Of a DNA stretch of 64,000 bases, positions 57,734 to 64,000 are shown one piece after another. Within the stretch, counting starts at the first letter, position 1, and each line of letters begins with the position of its first letter. The notes beneath the pieces are model-generated. The model was not told where the DNA came from. It ran no database searches and was given only the letters and a program-made list of their open reading frames with translations. Origin of the DNA: Candidatus Cryptobacteroides faecavium (GTDB taxonomy: Bacteria > Bacteroidota > Bacteroidia > Bacteroidales > UBA932); the NCBI GenBank assembly GCA_017694995.1, contig JADIMB010000001.1, positions 30,012 to 94,011 of the forward strand. The letters run 5' to 3'. Position numbers and translations under genes: made by a program.

Positions 57734-59272
57734 ATGGCAAATCCGTTGAAACAGCTGGCGGGGGAGACCGCCATTTACGGGCTCAGTACGATACTGGCCA
57801 GGGTCATCAATTTCCTGTTTGTCCCTTTCTATACAAGGCTCCTGACTACAGAGAGCTATGGCGTGGTGACCGAGTTCATGGCGTATATCGCTGTCCTACA
57901 GGTGGCTCTTGTGCTCGGCCTGGAGACCGGGTGTTTCCGGTTCGCCAACAAGGACGGGGTGAATCCCGATTCTGTCTACTCCAATGCGCTTGCAGCCGTC
58001 TTCGGCGTGAGTGCCGCTTTCCTTGCCGCGATGATAGTCTTTGCCGGGCCTATTGCGTCCGCGCTCGGGTATGGCGGCTATGAGAGCTGTATCGTGTATA
58101 TGGGAGGGATACTGTTTCTGGACAGTGTCACGGCGATATTCTTCGCCAGGCTCAGGCAGGAGCACAAGGCGCTCCGGTTTGCCATACTGAAGACTGTGAA
58201 GATACTGACCGAGACCGCTTCCAACCTGGTGCTTTTCTTCTGGTTCCCTTCCTACTGCGCCAGGGTGGCTGCCGTGGCGGGCAAGCAGGTGGCCGACCTT
58301 TCTTCTTCGGACATCTGGATGCTCAACCTGATATCACCTACGCCGGATTTCAGCTATGTGATATTCGCGGTGCTGGTGAGCTGTGTGGTGTGTGCTCTCC
58401 TTTTCCTGCCGGACTTCTTCAGGTTCACATATTCTTTCGACAGGAAGCTCCTTCGCCAGATGCTGGCCTATTCGCTTCCGCTTATGGTGGCTTCGCTTCC
58501 GGGCGTGGCGAACGATTTCCTGGACAGGTATCTGTTCCGTTTCTTCGACTCCGGGGCGGAAAACTGGCGCTCCAGTCTGGGGATTTTCCAGGCGGCGGTG
58601 AAACTGTCGGTCATCATGTCGCTGTTTATACAGATGTTCCGCTTCGCTGCCGAGCCGTTCTTTTTCCAGCGGGCCGGGGAGAAGGACACCAGAGTCCTGT
58701 ATGCCAAGGTCATGGAGTATTTCACGGCTTTCTGCGGCCTGATATTCCTGGGTGTGGTGCTTTATATTGACCTGATTTCACTGATTCTCGGGCGTGATTT
58801 CCGTGTCGGGGTGGGTGTAGTGCCTGTCATGCTGCTCTCCTATATGCTTCTGGGCATGCAGTTCAATGTCTCCATGTGGTACAAGCTTTCTGGAAAGACG
58901 GGATATGCCATATATATCACACTCGCCGGGCTTGCCGTGACGGCTGTGGTGAATATAATTTTCATGCCCGCGTATTCATACTGGGCCTCCGCCTTCGGGC
59001 ATCTTGCAAGCTATCTGGTGATGCTCACTCTGACCGCCTTGCTGGGCCGCAAGTTCTATCCCATACCTTACAAATGGGGCCGCATCATTTTCTTCTTTGT
59101 CCTTATGGGTGTGATTTACGGGGCGTCCCTGCTGATGGACGGGGCTTTTTTCTCGGCCGATGTCCTGGACGGGAAATCCTGGGGCATATTCGCCGTGAAA
59201 TTCATAATGCATACTGTACTTATAATCTTCTACGCCGCTGTTTCCTGGGTGGTGCTCAGGCGCAGGTCTTGA
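57734..59272 (+). CDS. Oligosaccharide flippase-family (Wzx-like) membrane protein
   Basis: MANPLKQLAGETAIYGLSTILARVINFLFVPFYTRLLTTESYGVVTEFMAY; multi-TM. Confidence 0.9.
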   Translation: MANPLKQLAGETAIYGLSTILARVINFLFVPFYTRLLTTESYGVVTEFMAYIAVLQVALVLGLETGCFRFANKDGVNPDSVYSNALAAVFGVSAAFLAAMIVFAGPIASALGYGGYESCIVYMGGILFLDSVTAIFFARLRQEHKALRFAILKTVKILTETASNLVLFFWFPSYCARVAAVAGKQVADLSSSDIWMLNLISPTPDFSYVIFAVLVSCVVCALLFLPDFFRFTYSFDRKLLRQMLAYSLPLMVASLPGVANDFLDRYLFRFFDSGAENWRSSLGIFQAAVKLSVIMSLFIQMFRFAAEPFFFQRAGEKDTRVLYAKVMEYFTAFCGLIFLGVVLYIDLISLILGRDFRVGVGVVPVMLLSYMLLGMQFNVSMWYKLSGKTGYAIYITLAGLAVTAVVNIIFMPAYSYWASAFGHLASYLVMLTLTALLGRKFYPIPYKWGRIIFFFVLMGVIYGASLLMDGAFFSADVLDGKSWGIFAVKFIMHTVLIIFYAAVSWVVLRRRS

Positions 59273-59368
59273 TATGGACAAGTTATAATCATAAAGCAAA
59301 TATGTGCATACATTTAACGTTTTTAATTTATTGTTAAGATTTTTTAACAATATATGGACAATATGCTT

Positions 59369-59376
59369 ATCTTTGC
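59369..59376 (+). promoter_or_regulatory. -7 promoter box (TATCTTTG) for the susC/susD pair
   Basis: TAnnTTTGC match in the AT-rich region upstream of 59433. Confidence 0.55.
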
Positions 59377-59432
59377 AAAGTGTTTTTAACCTGACCACAT
59401 TTATATTATAAGTATAACTAAAAATTTCCATT

Positions 59433-62400
59433 ATGATTAAAACGGTTAAGTCTTCAATCGTTCTTGGACTGGTGTCGCTTGTCGCAGCCGCTTCCTTGAA
59501 CGTTTTGATGCCTTTCGAAGCCTCTGCCCAGAATCAGGCGGGGGTAGTCAGTGGCGTAGTAACAGATGCCATCGGACCGGTCGCAGGTGCGGCGGTCTTT
59601 GTAAAAGACGGGGCAAACGGTGTCACTACCGATCTTGACGGTGCATATACGCTGTCGGACCTGAATCTTAATGATGTCATAGTCGTATCCCTTCTCGGAT
59701 ACGAGACCCAGGAAGTCGTCTATACAGGACAGGCCAGGCTGGACTTTGTGCTCGCGGAAGAGTCCACTCTTCTCGAGGGTGTAGTGGTAACGGCCATGGG
59801 TATTGAACGGCAGGAAGAGTCTCTTACCTATGCTGCCGAAACTGTAGGCGGTAGCGATGTCAACGACATCAAGAGTGTGAATATGATCAACTCCCTGCAG
59901 GGTAAAGCCGCAGGTCTGGTCATCACCCCGAACTCTACGGGAGCCGGCGGATCGTCCAAGATCCTCTTCCGAGGCAGCAAGTCCATCAGCGGAAGCAACC
60001 AGCCTCTTATCGTGATTGACGGTGTGCCTGTAATGAACAGCATCACAACAGCACAGGTCGCATCAAACTATGGCGGCGAGCGAGACGGAGGTGACGTGAT
60101 GTCTACCATCAACCCTGATGACATCAAGTCGATTTCCCTTTTGAAAGGAGCATCTGCAGCCGCTCTTTACGGTGCAGTCGCAGCCAACGGAGCCATCATG
60201 ATCACCACCAAGTCCGCACAGTCCGGCAAGGTGAATGTGAATTTCTCCAGCAATACTACTGTAGAGACTCCTCTTACTCTTCCTAAGTTCCAGAACAGCT
60301 ACGGTATGTCCGACAACGGGTCATACAGCTGGGGAGACAAGCTTTCCTCTTCATCTCCTAACTATCTTAAGGAATTCTTCCGTACAGGTGTCACCACCAA
60401 CAACTCTGTCGCAGTATCAGGAGGCAGCGAGAATTTCGGTGCATATTTCTCATACGGGAACGTCTACTCTCAGGGTATCACCCCGGAGAACGATTACATG
60501 AGCCATAACCTGAGCGCGAAGGTGAATTTCACTGTCCTGAAGAAGGTGCATATCGATTTCAATGCCAAGTACACCAACCAGCACATCGAGAACCAGGCTG
60601 CATCAGGATTCCTCTACAACCCGCTTCCGGGTGCATACCTGTTCCCGAGAGGCGAGGACTGGAACCACTACAAGAACAACTTCGAGGTGTTCGATGCAGT
60701 CCGGAATGTGAATGTCCACAACTGGACAAATACAGCGATGGAACAGTTCGAAAACCCTTATTGGGTGCTCAACAGGGAAAAACCTGTAGTTGACCGCAAC
60801 CGCTATACATTCGGAGGCTCCATCAAGTACGATATTATCGATGGGCTCTACATCCAGGGCCGTCTCACTTATGAAAGAGGTGACGAGCGTTTCCAGCACA
60901 ATCTGTACGCATCCAGTGTAGCTGACCGTTACCCGATGGGAAGGATGAAGGACAACCGCTATTTCAGCAGCCAGATGTATGGCGATGTCCTCATCAGCTA
61001 CAACCATACCTGGAATGACACATACTCACTTTCAGTGACAGCAGGTTCCAGCTTCACACACACAAAGACTTCCCATGTAGATCTCTGGGGAGAGGGTACT
61101 GCATTTGAAAGTCCAGGTTCCGGAAATATATATTTCCCGAACATTTTCACTCCGAACAACTATTACAACAACTTGTCCGTAGTATCCGCATCCGACAACT
61201 GGGAGACAGAGAAGAGGCTTAATGCGGTATTCGCTACCGCTCAGTTCGGATTCAAGGACGGACTGTTCATTGATGTGACTGCTCGTAACGACTGGTCTTC
61301 ATCGCTTGCTTTCACTGACGATATTTCTTTCTTCTATCCATCGTTCGGTGCCAGCCTCCTGCTTGACAGGTTTGTGGATATGGGCGAGAATGTAGATCTC
61401 CTCAAGTTCAGAGGCAGCTACTCTATCGTGGGTAACGACGTTCCGGTCTTCATGTCCAACCTTCTCTACAGCCTTGGTTCACAAGGTGTGATTACCGCTC
61501 CTGACAAAGCTCCGTTCAGGACATTGAAGCCTGAGATGACGCATTCTGTCGAGGCCGGATTTGACGGTGCATTCTTTAACGACAGGTTCAACATTTCCGC
61601 TACCTGGTACAAGACAAACACCAAGAACCAGTTCTTCTCTGTGGCTGCTCCTTACGAGTCAGGTCTGAGAAACAGGTATGTAAATGCAGGTGACGTACAG
61701 AACCAGGGATTAGAGTTCAGCGCAAGCTGGTATGAGCCTTTCACTCCGGACTTCAGCTGGGAGACCGGAATCAACCTCTCTTACAATAACAACACCATCA
61801 AGGAACTTGTCGATGATCTTCCTAACGGTCTGACACTGTCTGATTTCGGAGGTGCGAAGATTATCCTCAAGGAAGGCGGTTCTTATGGCGACCTTTATGT
61901 CCGCCATATCATGAGGGACGAAAACGGAAAACCGCAGAAGAACGAGCAGGGGCAGCCTATACTCAGCGGTGATGATGATTTCACTTATGCGGGCAACATG
62001 ACATCTAAAGTAAACGCCAGCTGGACCAACACATTCCGCTACAAGAACTTCACTCTCTCATTCCTCATCGACGGAAGATTCGGCGGCAAGGTTCTTTCAA
62101 TGACTGAAGCCGCCCTTGACGGTTGGGGAGTATCCCAGAGGTCAGGAGATGCGCGTGATGCAGGCCAGATAGTTGTCGACGGAGTCTCTTTCGAGCCTCG
62201 GGCGTGGTATGAGACTACAGGTCTTTCAAACTACAACTCCCAGTATGCGAACGAGAATTATGTCTACAGCGCTACGAATATACGTCTCCGCGAGTTAAGC
62301 ATAGGCTATACGTTCCGCGATGTATTCGGGGCAGGCAAGAACATCACAGCTTCGCTTATAGGACGTAACCTGTTCTTCTTCTACAAGGATGCCCCTATGG

Positions 62401-62504
62401 ATCCTGATGTTTCAGCAGGTACCGGAAACGGTATACAGGGAGTCGACATGTTCGCTCTTCCTACTACACGCAGCTTCGGTCTGAATTTGAAACTTAATTT
62501 CTAA
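59433..62504 (+). CDS. SusC/RagA-family TonB-linked outer membrane protein
   Basis: CarboxypepD-reg-like N-terminus (GVVTDAIGPVAGAAVFVKDGANGVTTDLDGAYTL), LIVIDGVPVMNS, LKGASAAALYGAVAANGAIMITTK. Confidence 0.96.
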   Translation: MIKTVKSSIVLGLVSLVAAASLNVLMPFEASAQNQAGVVSGVVTDAIGPVAGAAVFVKDGANGVTTDLDGAYTLSDLNLNDVIVVSLLGYETQEVVYTGQARLDFVLAEESTLLEGVVVTAMGIERQEESLTYAAETVGGSDVNDIKSVNMINSLQGKAAGLVITPNSTGAGGSSKILFRGSKSISGSNQPLIVIDGVPVMNSITTAQVASNYGGERDGGDVMSTINPDDIKSISLLKGASAAALYGAVAANGAIMITTKSAQSGKVNVNFSSNTTVETPLTLPKFQNSYGMSDNGSYSWGDKLSSSSPNYLKEFFRTGVTTNNSVAVSGGSENFGAYFSYGNVYSQGITPENDYMSHNLSAKVNFTVLKKVHIDFNAKYTNQHIENQAASGFLYNPLPGAYLFPRGEDWNHYKNNFEVFDAVRNVNVHNWTNTAMEQFENPYWVLNREKPVVDRNRYTFGGSIKYDIIDGLYIQGRLTYERGDERFQHNLYASSVADRYPMGRMKDNRYFSSQMYGDVLISYNHTWNDTYSLSVTAGSSFTHTKTSHVDLWGEGTAFESPGSGNIYFPNIFTPNNYYNNLSVVSASDNWETEKRLNAVFATAQFGFKDGLFIDVTARNDWSSSLAFTDDISFFYPSFGASLLLDRFVDMGENVDLLKFRGSYSIVGNDVPVFMSNLLYSLGSQGVITAPDKAPFRTLKPEMTHSVEAGFDGAFFNDRFNISATWYKTNTKNQFFSVAAPYESGLRNRYVNAGDVQNQGLEFSASWYEPFTPDFSWETGINLSYNNNTIKELVDDLPNGLTLSDFGGAKIILKEGGSYGDLYVRHIMRDENGKPQKNEQGQPILSGDDDFTYAGNMTSKVNASWTNTFRYKNFTLSFLIDGRFGGKVLSMTEAALDGWGVSQRSGDARDAGQIVVDGVSFEPRAWYETTGLSNYNSQYANENYVYSATNIRLRELSIGYTFRDVFGAGKNITASLIGRNLFFFYKDAPMDPDVSAGTGNGIQGVDMFALPTTRSFGLNLKLNF

Positions 62505-62516
62505 AACCTTACAGCG

Positions 62517-64000
62517 ATGAAAAAAATCATAAAATATACTTCAATTGCGGTTCTCGGGCTCGGACTGTTCGCTTCGTGTACAGAAAAGTTCGAGGAAATG
62601 AATACAAGCAATATTCAGGTCGACCCGTCTGACATGCCTTTGGAGTCGCAGTGTGTCGAGCCGATGAACTACTGTTATCCTCCGCAGCAGAATATGTTCC
62701 AGTTCTGGACCAACTTGACTGTGGATCTCTACAGCGGTTATTTCATGACGCCGAACGGAAACTTCACCAACGGTGACATGGGAGAGAACCGCGGACACAG
62801 CGGCGGTATGTATGAAAACTACTATCTGCATATATTCAACAATACACGCCGTGTGATTGCTGCTTATGAGGAAAGAGGCCAGAAAGGTTTGGCCGGAATC
62901 ATGAAAATTGTCCAGGCTTACGGGACAATTATGACTACGGATGTTTACGGGCCGCTTGCCTACAGTTCCATTATTTCCGGAGAATACGAGTCTTATTTCC
63001 CGTTTGACAGCCAGAAGCAGATATATTTCCAGGTTATCGATGATTTGAGGACAGCGGCTACTGATATCGCTGCTATGTCAGATGCTGAGAAGACGATTCT
63101 GAAGGACAATTTTGACGATTCATGGTGTGCAGGTGATCCGGAAATGTGGATAAAGATTGCAAATACCATGAAGTTGAGAGTGGCTTTGCGTCTTTCCAAG
63201 AGGGAAGCTGAAATGAAGGAAGGGGTGACTGTTGCCGGTAAGGAGTATCCTGGAGTAGACCTGAAAGCCCTCGCTCAGGAGGCAGCAGGAAATACCTTGG
63301 CCAACAATGGCAAGGATATCATGATCAACAAGAGTCTGGAGAACGAGATGTGGCTTATGTTCAACTGGGGAGACTGCGGATTCAACGCCAACCTTGTCAC
63401 TCTCATGTCAGGAATGAAAGACCCTCGCCAGCCTCTTTATATGACGAAGAATAACGGGGATATCACTAATGACGCTGGAGTGGTTACAATGCCGAAAGAA
63501 ACGGATTACGTAGGTATCCGTTTTGCCAGCGGGCTCCCTGGAAAACCTAATGCCTGGGGAAACTTCTCATATTGGCTTGATCCATCCAATTCGAAAGGTA
63601 TCTATGCAGCTCCGCTTCCTATATTCAAGCAGGCAGAATCTTATTTCCTCCTTGCCGAAGCAAAACTCCGTTGGGATATCGGTTCTGAATCTGTGCAGAG
63701 CCTGTACGAAAAAGGAATCAGATGCTCTATGGACAACGAGCTTGCCTACAAAGGCAAATATGCAGATCCTGTAATCACTGCATATCCTGCAGGTGCAGTT
63801 GATGCTTATATCAACAATGATACTGATACCCAATTGGATTTTGTTGACCCTGTAGATCCAGAACTCAATACTAAAGCCGTCAATAAACTCTGCGTAAAAT
63901 GGGATGACAATGCTTCAAACGAGGACAAGCTCGCAAGGATCATCACCCAGAAGTACTTCGCCCTCTTCCCTCTTTCTACCGAGGCATGGGCCGAATACAG
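62517..64000 (+). CDS. SusD/RagB-family (SusD-like) nutrient-binding lipoprotein, partial at right edge
   Basis: Open frame from ATG 62517: MKKIIKYTSIAVLGLGLFASCTEKFEEMNT...; MTTDVYGPLAYSSI; MWIKIANTMKLRVALRLSK. Absent from ORF track because it has no stop in the window. Confidence 0.92.
   Translation, partial: MKKIIKYTSIAVLGLGLFASCTEKFEEMNTSNIQVDPSDMPLESQCVEPMNYCYPPQQNMFQFWTNLTVDLYSGYFMTPNGNFTNGDMGENRGHSGGMYENYYLHIFNNTRRVIAAYEERGQKGLAGIMKIVQAYGTIMTTDVYGPLAYSSIISGEYESYFPFDSQKQIYFQVIDDLRTAATDIAAMSDAEKTILKDNFDDSWCAGDPEMWIKIANTMKLRVALRLSKREAEMKEGVTVAGKEYPGVDLKALAQEAAGNTLANNGKDIMINKSLENEMWLMFNWGDCGFNANLVTLMSGMKDPRQPLYMTKNNGDITNDAGVVTMPKETDYVGIRFASGLPGKPNAWGNFSYWLDPSNSKGIYAAPLPIFKQAESYFLLAEAKLRWDIGSESVQSLYEKGIRCSMDNELAYKGKYADPVITAYPAGAVDAYINNDTDTQLDFVDPVDPELNTKAVNKLCVKWDDNASNEDKLARIITQKYFALFPLSTEAWAEY

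Overview
64 kb chromosomal window from a Bacteroidales-type genome, judged by SusC/SusD, ECF-sigma/FecR/TonB and FimB/Mfa2 families and by TAnnTTTG promoter boxes. Housekeeping genes include ruvB, fumarate reductase/SDH A+B, hflX, tonB, ybeY, mnmG, ruvA, sufS/sufE/DUF59, folK and glyS. Accessory modules: (i) a group II intron (about 5652-7276) directly after the sdhB terminator, with an in-frame TGA in its reverse transcriptase/maturase; (ii) a tyrosine recombinase followed by an AraC-type regulator enclosed by perfect 20-bp inverted repeats (8568-8587 / 9725-9744), a candidate invertible regulatory cassette; (iii) an adjacent ~16-kb minus-strand fimbrial operon (DUF3575, DUF3868/TPR, Mfa1-like major subunit, Mfa2/FimB anchor, minor subunit, two tandem ~1450-aa adhesin-like paralogs, thioredoxin-like protein); (iv) two 16-bp parS-consensus palindromes, one inside mnmG at the edge of an apparent insertion and one forming the core of a 34-bp palindromic terminator between mnmG and ruvA; (v) a CfxA-like class A beta-lactamase beside a dispersed non-coding repeat family; (vi) an ECF sigma/FecR/TonB receptor/DUF4249 operon; (vii) a TetR-RND-TolC efflux operon; (viii) a SusC/SusD pair running off the right edge. 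Coordinates and identities come from reading the sequence and ORF track only; no database search was run.
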